64,000 bases of DNA. Source: Physcomitrium patens. Lineage: Eukaryota; Streptophyta; Bryopsida; Funariales; Funariaceae. Shown piece after piece: positions 13,561 through 24,513 of the stretch. Each line of letters opens with the position of its first letter. The first letter of the stretch is position 1. The stretch lies in NCBI RefSeq assembly GCF_000002425.4, contig NC_037262.1, forward strand, positions 8,492,998 through 8,556,997. The letters are read 5' to 3'. The notes under the pieces were generated by a model, which was not told where the DNA came from, searched no databases, and saw nothing but the letters and a program-made list of their open reading frames with translations. The translations under genes were made by a program, and so were the position numbers.

Positions 13561-14834
13561 TAAATGCCATTTCACAATGGACGACGAAGAGGATGACATA
13601 CATCGCCCTCCCTACAGAAGTGGAGTTGTGCCCATGTCGTGCTTGCCTCTCTCTCCAAGTGGATACATGATCTTTACACTCATAGCCACTTGGTAAGCTT
13701 ACGTGGAGCCACTATGCCACCTCAGCAGCACACATGTTGCACGCATACCTCTGGTGGCCCTCATTCATTCATTCCAGTCGCAAATGCGGTGGAAAGCAGC
13801 CCATGATTCATGCAACTCTCGAACTTCATTTACATGATAGGACCAATGTTGCAAGTGCCTGGGCTGCCGATGCATTCTGAACGAGGAGGAATATCAGTTG
13901 CTGCGGTGCAGAGACGACGTGATGGAACATGAAGCAAGAAATAAAATTCCCAGCTTTAGGTGGGTCTTTCATGTTTTAGATTACCAAATAGGTGCAAATG
14001 ATGCACGAGCGTCACAGCCTGACGAACATTACAACACACATATATTGCGTAATTGGAATCGCTCATAGCTAAGGTGGTCACTTTTCTCTCACAATTTTAA
14101 TTACAACAATGCGCTGAACTGTTTGTACCCTCGACGGCTACTGAGATGTGCAGTGGCAACTGTAATATAGTACAAACGAGATGTTACAAGGTAGTGTCAA
14201 AATTTCTAAGCTTCGTCTTGATGTTCATGTTCTATATATACACGGTTGGTTCAGGTAGCCGCTTTTTCTCTTTGGGAGAACTTTGTGTGCCTGCAGGTCA
14301 TTCTCATATCGAAGTTGAGAAGTGATCGTCTTTCGCACTGAAATCCTCCTTTATGACAGTGTACAAAAATATGTTCAACTCCAGCAGCAGCTTTAGGCTG
14401 TAGCTTATTTTACATAGATACGTAGTGTGGTTCGCAGTCATGCCGTCGTTTCCAACTTTGAGACGCTCCAAGCAAAATTCTGCAAACCGGAATCTTTCGA
14501 GTTAGCATTCAACAGCCCTGGGACTTTTTTACAAAATGCAATTTATAAACCTGAGAATTTTCTAGAAATTGAACTGCACACATCAGTCGCGGATTCCTAT
14601 CACATATTTGAAAGAAACAAGCCTGACGTGTGTTTTCTTTTTTTCTTTTTTTCTTTTTTAACTTACCAGTAGTACTTCAGGAATCCAGTCTTTAAACTGG
14701 ATCGATGTCATGCACCACTACTTCACTAGGAACCATGCTGCAACATATGTACGTCGATTGTTGTCTAAAATTATGTACAATGAGGAAAACAATTCACTGT
14801 TGTTGGCCTAAGCGGTGTGTCGGTGTCCAGGAGC
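13561..14834 (-). other. Probable 3' flank of the PLATZ gene
   Basis: Base composition rises above that of the AT-rich spacer to the left. The stretch directly follows the PLATZ stop codon on the minus strand, so part of it is probably its 3' UTR. No poly(A) signal was fixed and no other gene was recognised. Confidence 0.4.
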
Positions 14835-15686
14835 TCAAAAGAATGGAGCCCGCACTGGATGGCACTGTTTCCGAGAATGCATTCTTGGAGACAACTCACT
14901 GGACCTCTCGGGCGTGGACGGGCCATAACAATCAATCCAGTCGTGTCCGAAAGCTGCTCCAGAGCCCAGAACCGACATTGGAGAGAAAGGGCAGAGTACA
15001 TCCTCCAAAGTTTTCTGTCTCTTGAAAGGAGGCATCTCTAAACCGGAAAGACTCGTCTCCTGTTCACTCCCCTGTCTCTTCGGCGTCGAAGGAGAGAAAC
15101 TCGTCGTCTCATGATTCGCGGAATCAGTTCCATCAGTGATTGAAAGTCGAAGATATCCACAGGAACCGCCCTTCCGAGCTCCTCCTTGAACGCTTTGAAA
15201 TTCGGTTGTGGGAGACAACTTCAGCTCGGTATCTTGCTCAGATGCATCCTGAATTGCGACCAACTTGCAGTTGATGGAGCAGAATCTGACCTGGTCCGCA
15301 AGACTGCGATGGCAGGTATCGCAATATGTAGCTGCACCTTTGCACAATTTCGGCTGCGGTCGACTCTGCAGAAAGACAATCTTAGCGCCGTTGATAGTAT
15401 ATGGTTGAATGTTGGAGAGGTCGAGGTACTTCTGCATGTCGGTAATGCGAACCACGTCTCGGTGGGAAGCTTTTCGCACTTGGATAGACATGTGACCAGA
15501 ATGCGACTGGCTTAGCCCTTGAGGACAGTAAGGCCCCGAGCAACAGGAAAGACAGAATTGGTTCTTCTCGTGTTTGCCAGTAGTATGCTTCTTACAATGC
15601 CCGAAAAACTCTGTCTGAAGCAGGGGCGACAGCCACACTGGACCTTCTCGCAGTGATCCACAACTTGACTGCTCCAATTCGGCCAT
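14835..15686 (-). CDS. PLATZ-family zinc-binding transcription factor
   Basis: The 283-residue protein has the PLATZ domain at about residues 17-146. PLATZ proteins are plant-specific zinc-dependent DNA-binding factors that act in the nucleus and bind A/T-rich sequences, often as repressors. Visible landmarks: VWLSPLLQTEFFGHC at the start; first zinc motif C31, H34, C45, C48, C54, H62, H65; SIQVRKASHRDVVRI; NIQPYTINGAKIVFL; second zinc motif C122, C125, C136, C140. The tail is Ser/Thr-rich with a basic PFKRQK patch and ends VRAPFF, like the conserved end of the family, so the gene looks whole and is read as one exon. The start is the Met just before the domain. Oddity: the usual fourth Cys of the first motif (C-x2-C) is Gly57 (CPQG). 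The plus-strand ORF inside it is a shadow. Confidence 0.92.
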   Translation of the reverse strand: MAELEQSSCGSLREGPVWLSPLLQTEFFGHCKKHTTGKHEKNQFCLSCCSGPYCPQGLSQSHSGHMSIQVRKASHRDVVRITDMQKYLDLSNIQPYTINGAKIVFLQSRPQPKLCKGAATYCDTCHRSLADQVRFCSINCKLVAIQDASEQDTELKLSPTTEFQSVQGGARKGGSCGYLRLSITDGTDSANHETTSFSPSTPKRQGSEQETSLSGLEMPPFKRQKTLEDVLCPFSPMSVLGSGAAFGHDWIDCYGPSTPERSSELSPRMHSRKQCHPVRAPFF

Positions 15687-17270
15687 GGATTTTCTAATTG
15701 GGATCCCTTACTATTCTACTCTAGCAAGAAGATAATTCAGTCCTCGGATCGTCGGATGATATCCGAAACGTCCTGCTCAGTAATCGAGAATCAACCCCAG
15801 GCTCGGGCAATAAGTTAATTTGAAAGGAACTTCAAAATGCAGAATCCGCTCACCAAGTTTCAATGTTGCTGTACAACCGCATTGACTCAGATCCAACCCT
15901 GACAAATCTTCGAATTATATTCAAGGACATCACCCAGTCACCGATCGCACAGACTACAACATTCAACTAAGCCAATTTTGTACCAAATCAGAACCGAATC
16001 CATACTAATCTGTGAAATGAACTACTTCTGCTGCTGCTACAACGAGAAGAGGGAGCAATGAGAGATGCACAGGCGCATGCAGCAACAGAGGGAATTGTGA
16101 TGTGCTTAACTTGGACAGCCGCACGCTTAACTTGGATCCTCCGTAAAAAGACGGCAACGTGGCGGCACGAAACGCAGTGCGAAATGCTGCAGGCAGAGCC
16201 CGCTTCGTTGCGGCTCCACCGAGCGACCGCGGGCAGCGATGTTGCTTCTTCGACGCCCCTTCTCCTTAATTGCCCTTCTTCGAATTAAAAGGATTTATGA
16301 GAGAACCGACTCTTTCGCACTCTCTCATTGTCTAATTTACAAATGTACACGTCTGTAAACTTCATGTGAGGAGGATTGTCGAGCGAGGGTTATATGACAG
16401 ACAATAAAATAAAATAGAAACAATAAATCCGTTTAATGGGTACTTTTCTTATGTAGAACATTAACATAAATTCACATGAATGTTTGTGAAAGACATCTCG
16501 AAAGACATCTGAAAAATGAACATGAGGAAGTTTAACGTATGTTTGAGTCATTTTTGAGTGGTTCAAGAGTGACCATCCTGTTGCATTAGTGTGTGTTAGC
16601 AATTTAAATCACCCTTAATAGCGCATGTTTTATTTATATATTTATTTATTTATTTTGTGGCTGCATGGTCACAGCAACCCCAGCATAAAATGCCAGGTGG
16701 ATTTTGGGCACCCGCCAAGTGTCACACTCCCAGGCCTGGCAAGCAAGCAGCCGTGTGGCGCCCGGAGCTGCTCGGCGCCTCGTAAGGTCAGCCTGGAAAG
16801 CTCTCGTTGAGCACTTTTCCGCTTCCATGACGATCCTTGTGAACGCCACACCTTTGTTTATTTGTATGTATGTGTGTTGTGCAGTTCAGCGGAGGACTGG
16901 GTGTTGTTTTTGTTGTTGTGATCCTCATGGTATACCCAGGTGACGTCGACAACCACCTGGCTCAGGAATCCTTTGGATTCGCGACTGTCCCTCTCCGCGG
17001 CCACCTATGCCAGCATCGACGAGCTTTTGACTGACACCTTTGGATTCCGGATTGTCATCCTCTCCAGCCACACTGGGTCAAAATGCTAGCTGGAGGCTTG
17101 CGCGTTAAAGCTGGAATCCCACACACTGAAGTGGCAACGGAATATTCCGGAAAGTCTGTCCAGGAGTTTTTTTTTTATTTTTATTTTTATTTTTTTATTA
17201 AGCCCTGTTTGGCCTTCTGTAAAGTTAGTTGTGACCTCGGGTACGTTTTAATCAGTTAAAATGAGTTTGA

Positions 17271-17879
17271 TTGTGCTTTGGTATCAAACCTGAGTTTGGG
17301 GTCACTCCTCCTGAATGTGGTTCCACGTCATCTGCCTGGTGGTGCACTCTCAATATGCCTAGTTGGACCGGTTCACGTAGTGATCGTCCCTCTAATGCAA
17401 GATGCAACAACCCTTTTTGTCGCAAACTTCACACAGGACTTATTGTTGGTCATGGACCATCAACACAACAAGAGACCAGACACTGGTTCAGATCGGACAA
17501 CACAATATCATTCCGCGAAAACCGGCAGTGCAAAGGGCTTGGCTCAGATGTTCACAACCAAGCTTCATCCACAAATCGGCAACAGCCAACCTTCAAGGTC
17601 GGCAAAGCTGTCCGATGCAGCCAACAACTGCGATCAGTTCTGGGAGCACAGCAATGTCGACAAGGCTGTGCGACAAGCCACCACACAACGTCTGGAAGCA
17701 GCTATTCAGCGAGCAAGTGGGCGAACCTTCAAAGTGGCGTGCTCTACACGTCATACCCGAATTCATATAAAACGTCAACACAAGCCCCAAAAAACAAGTG
17801 GACACACGATGATACCCTAAAGGATGTGGCTGGAGGCGGCCACCTTATCAGCTCCGCAGCTAGTGGAAGCCAAAGTTAG
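17271..17879 (+). other. Stretch open in several plus frames, no gene recognised
   Basis: Overlapping open frames of 202, 180 and 122 codons cover this stretch, and all three plus frames are open together over 17402-17770. None of the translations resembles a known family to me; they are rich in Ser, Thr, Gln and Asn. At most one frame could code. The stretch lies in the upstream region of PLATZ on the opposite strand, so an untranslated leader or non-coding sequence is as likely. Confidence 0.2.
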
Positions 17880-18010
17880 GGAGGAATCTGAGAGCACCGA
17901 GCCCCACAATAACGATGAGGAAGGTGGGAGCAGATAAAAACAGAGTGCGGAGAAATCCACTGATTTGCCAGCTTTGAGTGGCGCAGCAGTTGCATGGGAA
18001 CCCACCTGAC

Positions 18011-18079
18011 CCACTCACTCACTCACTCACTGAGTTGGCTCAGCACAGCAGAGAGAGAGTGAGAGAGAAAGAGAGAGAG
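18011..18079. repeat. (TCAC)n and (GA)n simple repeats
   Basis: TCAC units at 18011-18031 and GA units at 18049-18079. On the minus strand the GA run reads as a CT-rich tract upstream of PLATZ, a kind of sequence often found near plant transcription starts. Confidence 0.85.
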
Positions 18080-18683
18080 CAATCTGATCTGATCTGCTCT
18101 GAGGCAGGCAAACAAAGGTTATGATCAAACCCAGAGTTCATGGAAGGAGGGCTCTGGGTGTTTGCAGAAACTGAGTTGGGAACAAGCCATTTCAGACACT
18201 CACACAAAATGAGTGTGTGTGTGTGTTCCTTCCTGGGTGCAGTCTGGACTGTCCTTGCAGAGTCTGGGATTCTTGTATAGTTTTAAAAGCATATTATGGA
18301 TGTATGTGTGTGTGTGTATATTTATGTATGAATGTATGTAAGTAAGTTTTTTTTTTACCATGCTTTTTATTTTATTTTATTATTATCAATGTACAAGATG
18401 TTTGATTGCTTTGGAAGGAAGACAACAACCTCTGTTTTATGTTATAATTAACAATTATGACAAATGTTAAGTTATTTTATAATAGGATTCTTTGGTCATT
18501 AGATGAAATTTTTGTTTGCATTTGGTAGGATCTAAACATATTTAATGATTGGCAACTCTTCCTTGAACTTATGAGACCATAGTTATCTTGAGCCCCATAG
18601 AGCTCCTTAGGCAAGTTTCTTTAAGTGATGCTCTTATAAAGGTGGCCAATTATTTTTTGTGTGCATATAAACTACTAGGTTCC

Positions 18684-19244
18684 TATCACGGACATAATCA
18701 TGTAAGCTAGTAATTACATATACAAATATGTAGAAGTAAGTAAAAGTAGGTAAAAGTAAGTAAATTCTATAGTATTTAATATAGAAGCTTCCTAGAAGCT
18801 TCATAGATGCTGCTTTGACTTCATAGGTGTCATTAATTGACTTTTTGGATTAGAAACGTGGTCAACAAGTGGGCCATGTGCCACACATGTTGTTAGCTTG
18901 AAGATCAAGCTAACTATGTGGCCCACACGTAGAAAAACTTGCCTTATAAGTCAAGGCATGTGTCCTACAAAGTCAACACATATTGAAGGTCCTATAGAAC
19001 GTCGCCATGTAGCCCCTAGTTAGATAGTATATATAGAGACAATAGTGAAGCCTTCTTCACTCTTGTCAACTCCTTTCTTGCTTCTAGTCTAGTTTCAAGG
19101 GTCTCTAGTTTTCTTGTCTTTTGGCAATAGCCATTCCAGTTTTTCTTTCAATATATATCCTTGTTTATATATATTTTGTTACCTCTCTTTGAGTGAAAGC
19201 TCACTTGTCTGAATTTTTTTTTCATCGAGTTCTTGTCCTTGACA
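18684..19244 (+). repeat. Chromovirus B 5' LTR
   Basis: This 561-bp LTR ends cttgaca. A 10-bp perfect hairpin lies at 18892-18914 (gttagcttga / tcaagctaac, 3-base loop). Two GAAnnTTC pairs lie at 18784-18802, and a TATA-like agtatatataga at about 19026-19037. Confidence 0.95.
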
Positions 19245-19264
19245 GATTGACAAGAATACACCTA

Positions 19265-19276
19265 CAATATCAGAGC
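19265..19276 (+). other. Chromovirus B primer-binding site candidate
   Basis: caatatcagagc matches nine consecutive bases of the initiator tRNA-Met type site (TATCAGAGC). It starts 20 bases after the LTR end, exactly as in A. Confidence 0.45.
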
Positions 19277-19456
19277 TTTATTTAATCTTGATTAAGAGTG
19301 GATTATCCCTTTTTCTTGATAAGATATAAGCATATAAGAAGTTACGGATTACCCTCTTCTAAATTGATATTGTCTTTAGTATTTTCTTTATTCTCAAGTC
19401 CTCTCTTCTATTTGTCTTCAGCAATATTAGACATCTTCTCTCTTCTAAGTGTTATC

Positions 19457-20389
19457 ATGGCAGAACTTGTTGAAATGAAGAGTGCAATGGCACAAATGCA
19501 AGAGCAATTGACGGAGTTAATGCTTGTGATGCATCAATTCAATTTACCACCACAAGGAGCAACAAGATTGACAGGAAGTAAAGATATAAAAATGATTGGA
19601 GCTGCTTCAACATCTGCACCAAACCATGTCCTTTCTCCTATGGTGGAACGCCCTTCAAATGTTAGAGAACCAAGAATTGTCCTATCCGAGAAGTTTGATG
19701 GCACCAGATCCAAGTTTCGAGGATTTATCAATCAAGTGAAACTTGTGTTTGAACTTCAACTCCAAAGCTATCCAACTCTAGGATCGCAAGTTAGATTCAT
19801 TGGTACGCTTCTTTCACGTTCAGCACTGTTGTGGTTTTCATCTTTTCTTGAATGACGAGATCCAATATTGGATAATCTAGAGGCTTTTTTGGCGGAGTTT
19901 TGATCCATGTATGGAGAACATGATGCTATTCGTGTTGCAACCAATAAGATCCGTATTTTACGATAAAACAATCGATCAGTAACGTTATATGCTTCACAAT
20001 TTTGACAACTTGCAACTGATATCAAGTGGGATGATGCTGCACTTATTAGCCAATTTCTCTACGGGTTACAATATGAGGTAAAAAAATTAATGCTCAATTT
20101 ACCTGATCCTCAAACATTGAGTCAAGCAATTGACTTTGCTGTGAAGTGCGACAATCGCCTTTTTGAATTTCGATCTGAGAACCATACAAGTAGACCTCAA
20201 CGTTAGTATAATTCAATGGCAACACCAACACATCTTCAACACATACATTCGGAAGTAGAGGATATGCAAATTGATGCAGTACGTTTCAAACCTCTTATTG
20301 ACCAAGAAAAGACTCATCATCGTCAAGAAGGATTATGTTTATATTGTGGAGAACCAAAGCACACTGCACAACATTGTCCAAAGAAATGA
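19457..20389 (+). pseudogene. Chromovirus B gag zone (fossil)
   Basis: It starts MAELVEMKSAMAQMQEQL, with a short coiled-coil-like beginning. The capsid-like block contains LSEKFDGTRSKFRGFINQ, also seen in C as LPNKFDGTHSKFQGFVNQ. It ends with the zinc knuckle CLYCGEPKHTAQHC (CX2CX4HX4C). The zone is broken in places. Confidence 0.85.
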
Positions 20390-20469
20390 CGCAATCACAA
20401 AATGAGGAGTATGGCTGTGAAAGAAGACAATATGTCGAAAAATGAGTTTCTCCAACTACAATAGGGACC

Positions 20470-23400
20470 GTGCGGCTGGAACCTTGCACAACATCTAATA
20501 AAGGTCATATTCTCTCCTTAGAGCCCTCTCCTTGTTTTACATTAAATGTTATTTTAGGACCTAAACATTACAAAGTCTCTACCTTGTTAGATTCAGGAGC
20601 CTCAGCTTGTTTTTTAGATAAAGAATTTACTAAAAGACATAGCATATCTTTAGTAAAGAAAACTAAACTTGTTCATGTAGAAGTCATAGATGGTCGTCCA
20701 TTGTCTTCTGGAGATATTACTCACAAAACCCTTCCTATAGAAGTAATAATCAATGGTCATAATAATTTTGCAGTATTTAATATCATTAGATCTCCCTCTA
20801 ATCCAATCATTTTAGGTTTATCGTGGTTAGAAAAATACGACCCTCAAATAGATTGGATGTCTCGAATTCTTACTTTCTCTAAAAGTATAACTAACAGTGT
20901 AATTAATCAAGTAGAGAGTCATAAGTCCAGTTCAATTAAACCCGTATTTATAGGTGTAAAAATTTTCTTGCATGCTGCTATGAAAGAATCACCATATATT
21001 ATTTATGCCACACCTGTTTCTACTGGTGAAAAAACTTCAAGTGGCATTCCAAGCCAATATCAAGAATTTCAAGATGTATTTAAAAAAAAGAATGTAGATT
21101 CTTTCACCATCAATCCCTATGATTGCTCAATTGACCTTCAAGAAGGAGCACAACAGCCATTCGGACCAATCTACAGTTTATCACAAAATGAGTTGGCTGA
21201 ACTCAAGGAGTATATTGAAGAAAATCTAGCCAAGAATTTCATACACCATTCTAAATCTCCGGAAGGAGCTCTAATTCTATTTGTGAAGAAAAAAGATGGA
21301 TCTTTGCGGATGTGTATTGATTATCGAGGACTCAACAAGATTACCATCAAGAACAGGTATCCACTACCTTTAATATCTGGACTTCTTGATCAGCTGAATC
21401 AAGCTAAGATCTATACAAAAATAGATCTTCGGGGAGCATACAATCTAGTACGCATCAAAGAAGGAGATGAATGGAAGACTGCGTTTTGAACTAGGTATGG
21501 ACATTTTGAATACAACATCATACCTTTTGGACTTACAAATGTACCAGCAGCTTTTCAACATCTAATGAATGTTATTTTTTGAGAGTTTTTGGACAATTTT
21601 GTGGTCTGTTATCTAGACGACATCTTGATCTATTCTAAGAATCCAAAAGAACATGAACTTCATGTTCGTTGTGTGTTACAAAAATTAAGAGATGCAGGAC
21701 TCTATGCCAAGATAGAAAAGTGTGTGTTCCATACTACTCAAGTCGATTTCTTAAGTTACATCATTTCAAATGATGGACTTATGATAGATCCTAAGAAAGT
21801 TCAAACTATTATAGACTGGAAGATTCCAAAAAAGGTAAGAGATGTCCAATATTTTTTAGGATTTGCCAACTACTATCGGATCTTCATCAAGGACTTCTCT
21901 CGAGTTGCAGCTCCACTTACACATTTGACTTGTAAAGACAAACTCCAATGGAATCAAGAAGCCGGAGTTTCTTTTGAATCTTTGAAGACAGCGTTTGTTT
22001 CTGCACCAATCTTGTATCGTGTTGATTTTTTCAAAGCATTCTTTATGGAAACAGATGCATCAGACTTTGCTCTGGGTGCGATTTTATCACAAATGGGAAC
22101 AGATGACAAACTTCATCCAGTAGCCTTTCATTCAAGAAAATTCTCAGCAGCAGAAATCAATTATGAGATCTACAACAAAGAACTTCTTGCAATTGTAGAT
22201 TCTTTTCAAGAATAGCATCATTATCAAGAAGGCGCTTCCAGTCCAGTCACCGTGTATATGGATCATAAGAACCTCGAATATTTTATGTCAGTACACATAT
22301 TAAATTATCGCCAAGCTCGTTGGAGCATGTCTTTATCAAGATTCGAGTTCATCATCACTTATCGGCCAGGAAAACAACAAGGTTTGTCTGATGCCTTATC
22401 TAGACATTCTTATCTTGCACCAAAAGAAGAAGATACAGCTTTTGAGCAACAAAGAACGATTCTCTTGAAGCCGGAGCAATTTCATCTTCGAGCAATAAAA
22501 TCAACATTGACTATTGATTTAACTTTTCTTAAGCAAGTCCAGTTAACTATGTCTTCAAACCCTCTTGTTTATAATATCAAGAATGATTCTTCTAAATCTC
22601 ATGATCCCTCTAAATTTGAATTCAAGAACAACCTACTCTATTTCGAAGGACGCCTATATGTTCCAGAAGGAGAAGCATGTTTACGTGTTCTTCAAGCTCG
22701 TCACGACTTCCCAACAGCAGGACATTTTGGATATAATAAGACTTTAGAGCTGATATCTAAGGATTTTTGGTGGCCTCAAATAAGGAAGGCAGTTAAAGAT
22801 TTTGTACAATCATGTGATGTTTATTCAAGATCAAAAATTCCTCGTCATCGACCTTTTGAACTTCTTCAGCCATTACCCATTCCATAACAACCATGGTCTT
22901 CTGTTTCTATGGACTTCATCATGGATCTTCCAATCTCAGGTTCTTATGACTCTATATTCATGATAGCAGATCATTTTATCAAGATGGCACATTTTGTACC
23001 ATGTACAAAATCTATCACAGGTGAAGAAACAGCTAAGCTCTTTCTTGACAATATCTATCACTATCATGGATTACCCAAAGATATTATATCAAATAAGAGA
23101 ACTCAGTTTGTATCAAGATTTTGGCAGACTCTTTTCAAGATTCTTAAAGTGGATATAAAACTATCTTCGGCATTCCATCCTCAAACTGATGGACAAACGG
23201 AGTGTCTTAATCAAGTTTTGGAGTAATATTTAAGATGTACCATTAATTACCAACAAGTTGATTGGACAACTCTTTTGCCATTGGCAGAGTTTGTTTACAA
23301 TAACACGGTACATTCTTCTACAAAACAAACACCTTTCTTTGCTAATCATGGTTATCATCCACGACTTGATACTTTTGACTTTTCAAAAGTTGATAATCTT

Positions 23401-23955
23401 GCTGCAAAAGATTTGGGGATTCATTTATCAGAGCTACATGCAACGATAAAGGCATAGTTAAAAGAGGCTCAAGAATAACAAAAGGTCAATGCGGATGTCT
23501 ATCGAAAGGAACAACCATCATTTATCTTGGGTGATAAGGTATGGCTACTTCATCACAATATTAAGACCACTCGTCCTTGTGACAAGTTGGACTATCGAAG
23601 GCTGGGACCATTTTCTATTTCTGCATAAATCAATCCAATTGCATATCGTTTACATCTATCGGAGTCAATAAAAATCCATCCAGTATTCCACGTATCTCTT
23701 CTTGAACCATACAAGACAGTGGACATACCAAGAAGACGTCAAGCTCTACCTCCTCCTATAGAAGTGGACAATAATGAAGAATTTGAAGTAGAAGAAGTCT
23801 TAGATTTAAGGCAGCACCAAAATAAATTAGAATATCTTATCCATTAGCGCGGATATGGTATTAGTGAATGCACATGGAAGCCAATAAAGAATCTTGTAAA
23901 TGCAGCAAAGGCGGTAGAGGCTTTTCATCAACAACATCCATCAAAATCAAGATGA
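20470..23955 (+). pseudogene. Chromovirus B protease-RT-RNase H-integrase-chromodomain zone (fossil)
   Basis: The protease has [17 protein letters not shown] has [20 protein letters not shown], the [11 protein letters not shown]-like block and YLDDILIYS. RNase H has FMETDASDFALG. Integrase has the zinc part (ARHDFPTAGHFGYNK), the core (FMIADHFIKMAHF, SAFHPQTDGQTE) and a GPF-type module. The chromodomain lies close to the end (EEVLDLRQHQNKLEYLIH). The zone is broken at several places, and a plant chromovirus assignment is firm. Confidence 0.93.
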
Positions 23956-24049
23956 AAACCTTCTTTATAAAAGAAACAACATCTAAGCAAGATAACATTC
24001 TACTTTCAATTCTTGTTCGTAGTTTTTTTATAGTAGTGATGCTTAGGAG

Positions 24050-24472
24050 ATGGAGAACCAACAACCAACGAATTCGACTCAAGAGCCTTCATTTGTTGAC
24101 ATGTCGAACGAGACATTACGATTGTCATAACCTTCAAGATGACGCAATCGAGATGAAGATCTTCAAGAACGACATGTTCTTCCTTAAATAGATGGCGAGA
24201 TACAACGTGTTTGGTATCACGATTTGGGAAGGGACTCCCGATGTTTGGTGATTGTGCTAGAGGTAGGAACAACTCCTGATGGTGTTCCAAATATTCTATT
24301 CGAAGGAAGTTACAAAGGCCTTAACAATGATCAAATAACTAGGTGGTCTTTCCACCCTGGTATGGGATACTATCGATGGTTGAGAGGCCATATCAATCAT
24401 CTTCGAAGAAAACAAAGATCAAAGTATGTGGCAAATATAATTTGTCGCATCATAGATTTTCTCGACATATGA
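24050..24472 (+). pseudogene. Chromovirus B extra ORF after the chromodomain (fossil)
   Basis: This 423-bp region is separate from pol, starting about 95 bases after its end. It begins MENQQPTNSTQEPSF and contains LGRDSRCLVIVLEVG, LNNDQITRWS, GYYRWLRGHINHLRR and KYVANIICRI. The same blocks occur in A, and in weaker form in C (VGHYRWLQGSMNHLPREQ). No known domain was recognised. Equal length and equal position in A and B argue for a real gene of this lineage. It is broken in a few places. Confidence 0.65.
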
Positions 24473-24513
24473 TGACCGCTCCTCGTGGAACTCGTCCATA
24501 GAAGGGGGGGTAA

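Larger units (their letters stand above)
15687..18300 (-). promoter_or_regulatory. Upstream region of PLATZ (5' UTR, promoter, possible introns)
   Basis: About 2.6 kb of higher-GC sequence lies upstream of the PLATZ start. It contains simple repeats at about 18011-18079, AT-rich runs at 16626-16655 and 17168-17198, and an imperfect direct repeat of about 35 bp (starting near 16970 and 17037, sharing cctttggattc). Where transcription starts, and whether a leader intron exists, cannot be read from the sequence. Confidence 0.4.

Noticed and set aside
13448-13696. 82-codon plus-strand frame as a small gene
   Set aside because: It crosses from AT-rich spacer into PLATZ-flank sequence, with no recognisable content or splice context.
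15186-15515. 109-codon plus-strand open frame
   Set aside because: It lies antisense inside the PLATZ coding sequence and its translation has no family features; it is a shadow.
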